A DNA stretch of 7,262 nucleotides from Candidatus Thorarchaeota archaeon (GCA_020355105.1 CP070658.1:1958146-1965407); one strand, 5' to 3'; shown: positions 1 to 5,792, counted from the first letter of the stretch. Program-made: numbers and translations. Notes: a model not told the origin generated them from the sequence alone.

Positions 1-1608
1 GTCCGCAGTGCATGAGATTGGCAACGGAAAGTCGCCTGCTGTTCCCTCTGCCCCCATCGAGAGGATGACCATATCATAGTCTTTCATGATGAGCTGATTA
101 TGAGTTGTGTCCTCGACACTCACCCGGAGATTCTTTGTATCCGGATACTGCTGTATCTCTCCGACTCGGCCCCGCACAAAGTTGACGCCTTCTTCTCGTG
201 CTTTGAGGTATTGATCTTCGAAGTACTTTCCGTGCATCCGAAGGTCCTGATAGTAGATAGTAACTTCGGTGTCTGGGTAGTGCTCCTTCACCAAGAGCGC
301 ACACTTCACTGATTCTGCACAGCAGTAGTTGGAACAACCGGTTCTAGTACTCAAGTGTCTAGAGCCCACACATTGAGCAATACCAATTGATCTGGGCTTG
401 GTGAGGTCGGATGGTTTCACAAGGTGGCCCTCAGTGGGCCCAGCGGCATTGATGAGTCTCTCAAACTCAAGCGACGTTATGACATTTGGATATCTGCCCC
501 AACCGAGACGCGGAATCTTGTTCGGATTTGCTGGTGAGAATCCAGTTGCAAGGATGATGACCCCAACATCAAACTCGATTATCCTATCCTTGTCTGATGG
601 AACGATTGCATCCTGTTCGCATTTATCAATGCATTTGCCGCACCGGATGAGGTCCATCCCCAAACATGCGTCAGTGTCGATGTAGTAAGAAGAGGGGACT
701 GCCTGAGGGAATGGAATACCGATGGCCTTGTTCCATGTGAGGTTTTGATCTGTCCGACTTGGAACATCCACGGGACACACCTCAACGCAGTCTCCGCATG
801 AAGTACACTTCTCAATGTCAACATAGCGAGCTTTCTGCTTGACTCGGACATTGAAGTTGCCCACATAGCCCGATATCTCATCAACTTCAGCCATTGTTAT
901 CAGATTGATATTCGGGTGCTTTGCCACATCGACCATTTTCGGGCCCAAGATGCAGATTGAGCAGTCATTCTGTGGGAATACTTTGTCGAGGATCGCCATG
1001 ATTCCACCTATTGTTGGCTGGCGTTCAATCAGATGGACTTTGAAACCTGCCTCGGCCAGATCAAGAGCAGCTTGCATTCCAGCCACACCAGCTCCGACCA
1101 CCATTGCTGCCTGAGTAACAGGAACGTCCAGTTCAGGCTGAGCTTCTAAGGTCATGGCCTTCGCCACAGACATTGCTACAAGTTCCTTTGCTTTCAATGT
1201 GGCCAACTCAGGCTCATGTGCGTGAACCCAAGATACGTGCTCTCTGATGTTGGCCATGACACAAAGGTATGGATTTAGACCCGCGGCCTTGACAGTCTTT
1301 CTGAACGTGTCTTCATGCATCGTAGGTGAACAAGATGCGACGACAACTCTGTTCAGATTGTGTTCCTTGATTGCTTCCTGGATTTCCTTCTGTCCCGGGT
1401 CTGCACAAGTGTATCTGTTGGTCTGAACGAAAACGACCCCGGGTAGGGTCTTTGAGAACTCGGCAACCGCTTCAATATCAACAACTGCGCCGATGTTCTT
1501 CCCGCACATGCACGGGAACACTCCAATTCGAACTTCTTCAGTTCCTGATACAACCTCAGGCTCAGCGACTTCCACGCTGTCGCCTTCTGCGTGGTCACTT
1601 GTGGTCAT
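1..1608 (-). CDS. hdrA: HdrA-type heterodisulfide reductase subunit A (3' end outside window)
   Basis: Iron-sulfur flavoprotein of the HdrABC type; in known complexes HdrA carries the FAD that splits electron pairs between ferredoxin and a disulfide partner in the cytoplasm. The 536 visible residues are open to the window edge. In order: a short acidic N-terminal tail (1-25); the HdrA N-terminal domain with FPCMCG (C33, C35), C68 and the ASCSPTMHEDTFR block (91-103); a Rossmann FAD motif GAGVAGMQAA (172-181); the HdrA hallmark NDCSICILGPKM (214-225); an inserted ferredoxin domain with C268-x2-C271-x2-C274-x3-CP and C315-x7-C323-x2-C326-x3-C330; and C413 followed by CSNYCC (C425, C429, C430), matching the extra cluster of the thioredoxin-reductase-like domain. 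The ATG at 1608 is chosen because an in-frame TGA lies two codons upstream. The C-terminal ferredoxin region expected in HdrA would lie beyond base 1. No HdrB or HdrC is visible, so its partner and substrate are unknown. Confidence 0.93.
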   Translation of the reverse strand, partial: MTTSDHAEGDSVEVAEPEVVSGTEEVRIGVFPCMCGKNIGAVVDIEAVAEFSKTLPGVVFVQTNRYTCADPGQKEIQEAIKEHNLNRVVVASCSPTMHEDTFRKTVKAAGLNPYLCVMANIREHVSWVHAHEPELATLKAKELVAMSVAKAMTLEAQPELDVPVTQAAMVVGAGVAGMQAALDLAEAGFKVHLIERQPTIGGIMAILDKVFPQNDCSICILGPKMVDVAKHPNINLITMAEVDEISGYVGNFNVRVKQKARYVDIEKCTSCGDCVEVCPVDVPSRTDQNLTWNKAIGIPFPQAVPSSYYIDTDACLGMDLIRCGKCIDKCEQDAIVPSDKDRIIEFDVGVIILATGFSPANPNKIPRLGWGRYPNVITSLEFERLINAAGPTEGHLVKPSDLTKPRSIGIAQCVGSRHLSTRTGCSNYCCAESVKCALLVKEHYPDTEVTIYYQDLRMHGKYFEDQYLKAREEGVNFVRGRVGEIQQYPDTKNLRVSVEDTTHNQLIMKDYDMVILSMGAEGTAGDFPLPISCTAD

Positions 1609-1655
1609 CCAGTTTCAATCCCCAAACAAGGGTAATCCTCCTCACTCTGTTCCAT
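1605..1655 (-). CDS. Possible 16-codon leader ORF overlapping hdrA start
   Basis: A small reading frame in the hdrA leader encodes MEQSEEDYPCLGIETG, and its TGA stop overlaps the hdrA start codon in an ATGA arrangement, the usual geometry for translational coupling. Its ATG sits just after the 5' arm of an inverted repeat and has no SD sequence of its own, although a weak TATA-like element about 30-38 bases upstream would place the transcript start close to it. I recognise no homologue. Short ORFs of this size are common by chance, so it is listed only because of its exact overlap with hdrA, which itself lacks a convincing SD. Confidence 0.2.
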   Translation of the reverse strand: MEQSEEDYPCLGIETG

Positions 1656-1662
1656 GAGGATT
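1634..1662 (-). promoter_or_regulatory. Inverted repeat in hdrA leader (possible RNA hairpin)
   Basis: AATCCTC at 1634-1640 and GAGGATT at 1656-1662 are perfect 7-base reverse complements separated by 15 bases. In the hdrA transcript this would form a stem whose 3' arm contains the only GGAGGA-like motif of the leader and whose loop contains the ATG of the mini-ORF. It could control ribosome access to the leader, but this is inferred from the sequence alone, and 7-base repeats do arise by chance. Confidence 0.3.
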
Positions 1663-1685
1663 TTGTGGAGTTCGAACAGAATGGG

Positions 1686-1693
1686 TAATAAGC
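1686..1693 (-). promoter_or_regulatory. Weak TATA-like element for hdrA
   Basis: GCTTATTA on the minus strand is the most AT-rich TATA-like stretch upstream of hdrA. At a usual archaeal spacing of about 26 bases, transcription would start near 1663, giving a leader of roughly 55 bases that begins at the inverted repeat. The match to the archaeal TATA consensus is poor. Confidence 0.25.
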
Positions 1694-1747
1694 ATTAAGG
1701 AACGCCAGCTACAAATCTGGGTGCTGAATTCAGTATTGTTCAGTTAC

Positions 1748-1762
1748 CAAAACCGTAAAAAG
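1748..1762 (+). promoter_or_regulatory. Putative BRE/TATA element for GGGP synthase
   Basis: A purine-rich CAAAACC followed by GTAAAAAG resembles a BRE plus a degenerate TATA box. The expected start site would be about 1785, giving a leader of about 20 bases that contains the SD-like GGTGGAG. It is not a strong consensus match. Confidence 0.35.
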
Positions 1763-1788
1763 CATCGCACCATGCCGAGGTTTCACCC

Positions 1789-1795
1789 GGTGGAG
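1789..1795 (+). promoter_or_regulatory. SD site for GGGP synthase
   Basis: GGTGGAG lies 10 bases before the ATG at 1806 and complements the archaeal 16S 3' end in part. It supports that start; the nearest upstream ATG (1772) is out of frame. Confidence 0.5.
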
Positions 1796-1805
1796 ACTGT
1801 CTGCA

Positions 1806-2579
1806 ATGACTGGTAAAGTGTGGGAATACATAACAGAGAAGCTTGAGAGCGAGGGGGCTTGTCACTTCTCTCTGTTAGATCCAGACCCTCTAAGCGCGAG
1901 CAATGACTACATTGTGAGTATCGCCGAACTAGCGGAGAAGGCTGGTACTGACGCAATCATGATTGGGGGCAGTACAATCTTTGGTGGCATCGATGATGCC
2001 GTGAAGGCCATAAAAGAGGCTGTGGACATTCCCACGATTCTCTTTCCGGGCAATATCACTGGAGTCACAGAACACGCTGATGCCATGTTTTTCATGAGCC
2101 TTCTCAACAGCTCGAACCCATACTACATAGTCGGGGCTCAGGCACTCGCCGCGGTCAGAGTGAAGTTCTCCGGAATAGAAACGATTCCGATGGCCTACCT
2201 GCTCATAGAGCCTGGCAAGTCAGCAGCTTGGGTTGGCGAGGCGAAGTGCTTTCCACGTGAGAAGCCCAAGCTTGTACTCATGTATGCGCTGGCAGCTGAG
2301 TTGCTCGGATACAAGCTCGTGTACCTTGAGGCAGGCAGTGGCGCTGAAGGTGGGGGCGTGCCTCCAGAGATAATATCGGTCGTTGCCCAGTATTCCGATT
2401 TACCAATCATAGCCGGCGGAGGTTTCAATGACGCTGAATCTGTCGTTCGTGGTGTGGAAGCAGGGGCATCTATCGTGGTTCAAGGCACGTATCTCGAGAA
2501 GAATGTTCAGAAAGACAAGGGTGCCGGGCTCAAGAAGATAGTAAAGGCACTCAAAGATGCGGGTTCGAAGAGGCTCTAG
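1806..2579 (+). CDS. Geranylgeranylglyceryl phosphate synthase (GGGPS)
   Basis: Makes the first ether bond of archaeal membrane lipids by joining geranylgeranyl diphosphate to sn-glycerol-1-phosphate; a Mg-dependent (beta/alpha)8-barrel prenyltransferase related to bacterial PcrB. The 257 residues match the usual length of about 230-260. Family motifs are in order: LLDPDP (23-28, with the Mg-binding Asp), MIGGST (52-57), FPGNITG (80-86), SLLNSSNPYYIVGAQ (98-112), YLEAGSGA (173-180, glycerol-1-phosphate/phosphate binding), IAGGG (202-206) and VQGTYLE (225-231). The motif set looks like the larger group II enzymes, which are often hexameric; W142 in AAWVGEAK may be the aromatic residue used at their subunit interface, but that is from memory. 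The gene is divergent from hdrA and 77 bases before the roadblock gene. Its presence implies glycerol-1-phosphate based archaeal lipids. Confidence 0.95.
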   Translation: MTGKVWEYITEKLESEGACHFSLLDPDPLSASNDYIVSIAELAEKAGTDAIMIGGSTIFGGIDDAVKAIKEAVDIPTILFPGNITGVTEHADAMFFMSLLNSSNPYYIVGAQALAAVRVKFSGIETIPMAYLLIEPGKSAAWVGEAKCFPREKPKLVLMYALAAELLGYKLVYLEAGSGAEGGGVPPEIISVVAQYSDLPIIAGGGFNDAESVVRGVEAGASIVVQGTYLEKNVQKDKGAGLKKIVKALKDAGSKRL

Positions 2580-2599
2580 CGGACCTGTCGAAAGCAACC

Positions 2600-2607
2600 T
2601 TAAATAC
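2600..2607 (+). promoter_or_regulatory. TATA box of the roadblock gene
   Basis: TTAAATAC preceded by the purine-rich CGAAAGCAACC is the clearest archaeal BRE/TATA match in the window. A start site near 2630 would leave a leader of about 27 bases containing the GGAGG SD. This indicates that the roadblock gene has a promoter separate from GGGP synthase. Confidence 0.6.
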
Positions 2608-2641
2608 TTGAGATTGTTCTTTCACCGGAAGGCCTCGATAC

Positions 2642-2646
2642 GGAGG
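2642..2646 (+). promoter_or_regulatory. SD site fixing a GTG start at 2657
   Basis: GGAGG ends 10 bases before the GTG at 2657. The alternative in-frame ATG (2675) would be 28 bases away, so the GTG is preferred. Confidence 0.6.
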
Positions 2647-2656
2647 AATACTAGCG

Positions 2657-3049
2657 GTGTCCTCGAAGACGGAAATGCTCACTGAACTCCTCGAAGACCT
2701 GAGTCGAGCCTCTCAGGGCAATGTTCAAGCGAGCGTAATCATCTCGAGGTCCCAAGGACTCCCCATTTGCACTCATTTTCCACCAGATCATGATTCTTCA
2801 GTCGTACCAGAGGAAGATGTAATTGCTGGCCGAAGCACACAGATAGAGTCAGAAACTCGTAAGGTCTTCAAACAACTCAAACGTGGGCCTTTTGCTAGGA
2901 TGTTAATTGAAGGCGAGTCAGGCTACGTCATCATTTGTGACGCAGGCGAAGAATCAATCCTAGCAGTCCTAACAACCAAGGGTGCCAATATCGGCTATAT
3001 GTTCTTCATGATGGCAAGAGTCGCAAGGCGTATTGCTAGCATTCTGTGA
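2657..3049 (+). CDS. Roadblock/LC7-domain protein
   Basis: A single-domain protein of 130 residues, the normal size for free-standing roadblock/LC7 proteins (MglB, LAMTOR and dynein LC7 relatives), which dimerise and act as scaffolds or activators for small Ras-like GTPases. The helix-sheet-helix pattern is visible: an amphipathic first helix (MLTELLEDLSRAS, 7-19), strands around ASVIISRSQGLPICTHF (25-41), a long charged central helix (EEDVIAGRSTQIESETRK, 52-69), strands ARMLIEGESGYVIICDAG (80-97) and ILAVLTTKG (101-109), and a final helix beginning NIGYMFFMMARVARRI (111-126). There is no signal peptide or membrane segment, so it should be cytoplasmic. No GTPase gene is visible in the window, so its partner is unknown. 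Such proteins are especially numerous in Asgard archaea but not confined to them. Assignment rests on fold pattern and typical residues rather than a catalytic motif. Confidence 0.8.
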   Translation: MSSKTEMLTELLEDLSRASQGNVQASVIISRSQGLPICTHFPPDHDSSVVPEEDVIAGRSTQIESETRKVFKQLKRGPFARMLIEGESGYVIICDAGEESILAVLTTKGANIGYMFFMMARVARRIASIL

Positions 3050-3069
3050 GCGCATTCATTCCGGCACTC

Positions 3070-3077
3070 TTTTATCG
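3070..3077 (+). promoter_or_regulatory. TATA-like element for methionine aminopeptidase
   Basis: TTTTATCG lies 20 bases after the roadblock stop codon. A start site near 3100 would give a leader of about 20 bases. The T-run may also help end the roadblock transcript. Confidence 0.45.
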
Positions 3078-3120
3078 ATACTGACTGCGTGCATTAGATG
3101 CGCTCAGACAGGTGAAGGAC

Positions 3121-4053
3121 ATGCCTGATGATGAATCCAAGAAGACCGAGGACTCGGAAGAGTCAGAGGATGAATGGGCAAAGTGGCGACAGGCTGGAGT
3201 AGTTGCTCGAGAGGCACTTGAGATTGCCCGACCAATGGTCAAGCCGGGCACCAAGGTGCTAGATATCGTCGAAGCAGTGGAGAAACACATTCTCGAGAAT
3301 AGCTCTGGAATGTCTTTCCCCTGCAATGTTGCGATTAACAACATAGCTGCCCACTACACTTCTCCCTTAGATGACGAAACCGCGATTGAAGAGGGAAACC
3401 TAGTGACAGTTGATTGTGGTGCACACGTTGATGGATGCATATCTGATAGTGCGTTTACAATCGCCCTCAACCCTGATCATGAGGCACTTGTGAAGGCATC
3501 AGAGGATGCAACCAAGGTTGCCATTCGAATGATGCGGCCCGGTGCGAAGCTGAATACAATTGGAGCATTGATTGAAGACACCATTAAGAGTGCCGGATTC
3601 GAGCCCATCAAACAGCTGTCGGGTCATCAGCTACGGGAATACGAGCTGCATGGAGAGAAACAGGTTCCGTGTGTGTCAGGCATGTCTGAGGTTCTAGTCG
3701 AGGAGGGTGAGGTCTACGCCATTGAAACCTTCGAGAGCTCGGGATCTGGTAACGTTACAGACCTTCCGGACCCGCTAATCTACCAATTGTTACCAATCAG
3801 AGTACCAGTTCGTTTCAAGGGCACGAAGCGATTCTTGGGCATCGCTCGGAAGAAATTCAACGAGTTTCCATTTGCCAAGAGATGGATGGCCGAACAACTT
3901 CGAAAAGCCGAGCTTGAGCTTGCAATCAGGGAGCTTCAGAAGAATGGTGCGCTTCTTGCTCACCACATTCTCACCGAGGAAGAGGGCGAGTTTGTATCTC
4001 AAGCCGAGGATACAGTCATCATCACAGCGGATGGCGCCGAAAAGACAACGTAG
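3121..4053 (+). CDS. map: Methionine aminopeptidase, type II (archaeal MetAP2)
   Basis: Removes the initiator methionine from nascent proteins; a two-metal pita-bread enzyme. From the ATG at 3121 it has 310 residues, slightly longer than the usual archaeal 290-300. The substrate-binding H78 lies in NNIAAHYTS, and all five metal ligands are in place: D98 (VDCGAHVDG), D109 (ISDSAFT), H169 (SGHQL), E202 (AIETF) and E296 (AEDTVIIT). Residues about 210-280 form the helical insertion that distinguishes type II from type I enzymes. The first 18 residues are an acidic, serine-rich tail before the catalytic fold, which accounts for the extra length. The start is a choice: AGGTGA at 3110-3115 pairs well with the 16S 3' end and is 5 bases from this ATG, while the in-frame GTG at 3112 adds three residues but has no SD. 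The flanking genes are also central information or lipid genes. Confidence 0.95.
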   Translation: MPDDESKKTEDSEESEDEWAKWRQAGVVAREALEIARPMVKPGTKVLDIVEAVEKHILENSSGMSFPCNVAINNIAAHYTSPLDDETAIEEGNLVTVDCGAHVDGCISDSAFTIALNPDHEALVKASEDATKVAIRMMRPGAKLNTIGALIEDTIKSAGFEPIKQLSGHQLREYELHGEKQVPCVSGMSEVLVEEGEVYAIETFESSGSGNVTDLPDPLIYQLLPIRVPVRFKGTKRFLGIARKKFNEFPFAKRWMAEQLRKAELELAIRELQKNGALLAHHILTEEEGEFVSQAEDTVIITADGAEKTT

Positions 4054-4146
4054 AGTGTAGCCCAAGGTTCCCATCTGCGATGCGCGTTCGAAATGTCCCT
4101 TCTATAGCATTCCACTGAAGTTAGGCGCAATAATCCATTAGTTTCA

Positions 4147-4182
4147 GAACAATTAAAAGTGTGATTTCGCTTTTGGTTTATG
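4147..4182 (+). promoter_or_regulatory. AT-rich promoter candidate for TFB
   Basis: This stretch holds two TATA-like cores, AATTAAAA (4151-4158) and TTTATG (4177-4182). They would give leaders of roughly 90 or 70 bases before TFB, long compared with the other genes here. I cannot choose between them, and the rest of the 221-base gap from 4054 shows no gene or RNA. Confidence 0.3.
4155..4174 (+). repeat. Small inverted repeat upstream of TFB
   Basis: AAAAGTG (4155-4161) and CGCTTTT (4168-4174) can form a 7-pair stem, with one G-T pair, around a 6-base loop. It sits about 100 bases after the aminopeptidase stop and ends in T-rich sequence, so it could be part of a terminator or simply AT-rich promoter DNA. 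Confidence 0.25.
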
Positions 4183-4262
4183 TGGGTCCCGGGAGACTGT
4201 CCTCTAGACACTGACTAGGCCGTCGATATCTGGCAGTATCCTACAGGTCCTTATCGTCACAG

Positions 4263-4267
4263 GGAGG
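4263..4267 (+). promoter_or_regulatory. SD site fixing a TTG start for TFB
   Basis: GGAGG within AGGGAGGAG lies 7 bases before the TTG at 4275, an ideal distance. The in-frame ATG at 4284 would be 16 bases away, so TTG is the better start. Confidence 0.6.
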
Positions 4268-4274
4268 AGCAGAT

Positions 4275-5243
4275 TTGGATCATATGCGTGGTGATGCTCC
4301 AGAAAGGAGTAGTGTCGCCAAGGTCGACTCTGAGATACGGATGTGTCCGGAGTGTGGTTCAAACTCTGTGGTTGAGGACCTGACACGAGGAGAACGTGTT
4401 TGTGGTGGTTGTGGCCTAGTTCTTTCTGACCACCGCATTGACTCCGGTGCAGAATGGAGAGCCTTTAGTTCTGAAGAGGCTGACGCACGAAGCCGCGTAG
4501 GTGCTCCACTAAGGTATACTGTTCACGACAAGGGTCTCTCCACCGTCATCGACTGGCGTGACCGAGACACATCTGGCCGAAAACTGACTCCTACGAGAAG
4601 ATCGGAGATATATCGACTGCGCAAATGGCAAATCCGGTCTCGAGTTCACAGCTCGATGGATCGAAACCTAGCCCAGGCAATGTCCGAGCTAGAAAGACTT
4701 GCATCTCAGTTAGGGATTCCAAAGCCAATAAGGGAGCTATCTGCGCTTCTCTACAGGAAGTCCATAATCAAGAAGCTTGTTCGTGGTCGCTCCATAGAAG
4801 CCATGGTTGCAGCTACATTGTATGCCGCTTGCAGAATCCGGAAGAAACCCAGACCTCTTGACGAAGTGGCTGACGCTTCCCGGGTTGACAAGAAGAAGCT
4901 AGGCCAGTGCTACCGGCTTCTGCTTCGATCACTGGCCATCAAGATTCCGCTTAGCAACCCAATCGACTACATCTCTCGTTTCGCATCTCAGTTGTCTCTA
5001 TCAAGTCCTGTTCAGCTCAGGACTGTTGAGATATTGAAGAGAAGCAGAGACATAGGTCTGACAATCGGACGAGATCCTCTTGGCCTAGCAGCTGCAGCCA
5101 TATACGTCGCGTCTATAATGCTAGACGAGAGAAGAACGCAGCGCGAGATTGCTGAGGTGGCGCGGGTTACTGAGGTCACTGTGCGCAACAGGTACAAAGA
5201 GATTGTGCGAAAGCTTGGCATAGACACAATGAGTCTGGCATAG
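4275..5243 (+). CDS. tfb: Transcription initiation factor TFB (TFIIB homologue)
   Basis: Bridges TBP-bound promoter DNA and archaeal RNA polymerase, sets the direction of transcription by reading the BRE, and helps open the promoter. The 322 residues (TTG start) compare with the usual 300-330. An intact N-terminal zinc ribbon is present: C24-x2-C27-x15-C43-x2-C46. The B-reader/linker region follows (EWRAFSSEE to RKL, about 60-105), then two cyclin-fold repeats, about 125-215 (RNLAQAMSELERLASQLG, then IEAMVAATLYAACRI) and 220-315 (DPLGLAAAAIYVASI). Near the C-terminus TQREIAEVARVTEVTVRNR is the helix-turn-helix of the second repeat that contacts the BRE. All parts look functional, so this is a general factor rather than a degenerate paralogue; whether the genome has further copies cannot be seen. 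It converges with aIF1, 63 bases separating the stops. Confidence 0.96.
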   Translation: MDHMRGDAPERSSVAKVDSEIRMCPECGSNSVVEDLTRGERVCGGCGLVLSDHRIDSGAEWRAFSSEEADARSRVGAPLRYTVHDKGLSTVIDWRDRDTSGRKLTPTRRSEIYRLRKWQIRSRVHSSMDRNLAQAMSELERLASQLGIPKPIRELSALLYRKSIIKKLVRGRSIEAMVAATLYAACRIRKKPRPLDEVADASRVDKKKLGQCYRLLLRSLAIKIPLSNPIDYISRFASQLSLSSPVQLRTVEILKRSRDIGLTIGRDPLGLAAAAIYVASIMLDERRTQREIAEVARVTEVTVRNRYKEIVRKLGIDTMSLA

Positions 5244-5278
5244 ATCCTACTGTCTGCTAGCGCGCAATCATCTCATGG

Positions 5279-5283
5279 AAAAA
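5279..5283 (-). terminator. Possible T-tract terminator after aIF1
   Basis: A run of five Ts on the minus strand (within GCCTTTTTCC) lies 23 bases past the aIF1 stop, in the 63-base gap between converging genes. Archaeal termination often uses short T-runs, but five is minimal. No comparable T-run follows TFB on the plus strand. Confidence 0.22.
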
Positions 5284-5306
5284 GGCATGTCAGACTAGAA
5301 TGACCG

Positions 5307-5651
5307 CTACCTTCTCCCACGGCTTTGGAATGTCCAGTCTATTTGGACCATTTCCTCCGGGAAGCCCATTTTGGCCAGGACATCGCTGATGACACCACGA
5401 TGGTCCCCTTGGAGTTCTATATGTCCGTGCTTTGCAGCTCCCCCACAAGCAAGCTTGCCCTTGAGCTTGGTAGCCAAGTCACCAAGTTCAATATTCTTGT
5501 CGAAGCCTTCTATTACAGTTGTCAGACGGCCCCATTTTCTTCGTTCTACAGTCACAGTAATACGGGCCTCTTCCTGTGCTATGGTTTCACAGACGCACAG
5601 GTCTTGAGGCAATCCGCATGTTCCACAGATTCCGCCTTCGTCATCGCTCAC
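5307..5651 (-). CDS. Translation initiation factor aIF1 (SUI1/eIF1 family)
   Basis: Binds the small ribosomal subunit near the P site and helps select the correct start codon. With the GTG at 5651 it has 114 residues, close to the archaeal norm of about 100-115. It has the archaeal N-terminal zinc-binding motif C9-x2-C12-x6-C19-x-C21 (CGTCGLPQDLCVC) and a SUI1 core with RRKWGRLTTVIEGFD (37-51), LATKLKGKLACGGAAKHG (59-76), IELQGDHR (78-85) and MGFPEEMVQI near the end. The frame stays open upstream to an ATG at 5777 (156 residues), but those 42 extra residues resemble nothing in the family and contain the TATA box of this gene, so the short form is preferred. AGGAG at 5663-5667 lies 11 bases before the GTG. 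It is divergent from the radical SAM gene. Confidence 0.94.
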   Translation of the reverse strand: MSDDEGGICGTCGLPQDLCVCETIAQEEARITVTVERRKWGRLTTVIEGFDKNIELGDLATKLKGKLACGGAAKHGHIELQGDHRGVISDVLAKMGFPEEMVQIDWTFQSRGRR

Positions 5652-5662
5652 GCAGTGTTTTA

Positions 5663-5667
5663 CTCCT
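5663..5667 (-). promoter_or_regulatory. SD site supporting the GTG start of aIF1
   Basis: AGGAG on the minus strand lies 11 bases before the GTG at 5651, slightly long but acceptable. It falls inside the leader predicted from the upstream TATA box. Confidence 0.5.
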
Positions 5668-5700
5668 GATGTTGGTTTTAGCACCTTGGGGCCTGTCACG

Positions 5701-5708
5701 CATATAAG
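5701..5708 (-). promoter_or_regulatory. TATA box of aIF1
   Basis: CTTATATG on the minus strand is a good archaeal TATA match. A start site near 5679 would yield a leader of about 28 bases containing the SD, consistent with the short aIF1 and not with the 156-residue reading. Confidence 0.55.
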
Positions 5709-5747
5709 TTCTCTGAAGAGGGTTCCGAGGGTGAAGCGAAAGGACCC

Positions 5748-5754
5748 TTTAAGC
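5748..5754 (+). promoter_or_regulatory. TATA-like element for the radical SAM gene
   Basis: TTTAAGC preceded by GCGAAAGGACCC resembles a BRE/TATA pair. The start site would fall near 5777, within or beside the palindrome at 5773-5787. Together with the aIF1 TATA box this forms a compact divergent promoter region. Confidence 0.4.
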
Positions 5755-5772
5755 AAGAGTAAAGAAGCCGAA

Positions 5773-5787
5773 ACCACAGACTGTGGT
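5773..5787. promoter_or_regulatory. 15-base palindrome before the radical SAM start codon
   Basis: ACCACAG-A-CTGTGGT is a perfect 7-base inverted repeat with a single central base, ending 5 bases before the ATG at 5793. It overlaps the predicted transcription start, a typical position for a repressor operator. If transcribed in full it could instead fold and hide the SD-like GGTG at 5785-5788. Confidence 0.35.
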
Positions 5788-5792
5788 GCATA

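Noticed and set aside
1371..1688. Plus-strand open frame of 105 codons opposite hdrA
   Set aside because: It is antisense to strongly conserved HdrA sequence, has no family-like motif, and crosses into the hdrA leader; a shadow frame.
4080..4105. GTTCGAAAT at 4085-4093 resembling a tRNA T-loop
   Set aside because: The flanking bases cannot form a five-pair T-stem and no acceptor, D or anticodon arms are found around it.
4187..4194. TCCCGGGA palindrome upstream of TFB
   Set aside because: An 8-base palindrome is common by chance and it is not placed against a clear start site.
1792..4201. Shared 10-mer GGAGACTGTC at 1792-1801 and 4192-4201, upstream of GGGP synthase and TFB
   Set aside because: A window of this size is expected to contain a couple of dozen repeated 10-mers by chance, and the positions relative to the two start codons differ.
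5325..5669. Plus-strand open frame of 114 codons opposite aIF1
   Set aside because: Its mirror on the minus strand is the unmistakable SUI1 domain, and the plus-strand product has no recognisable pattern.
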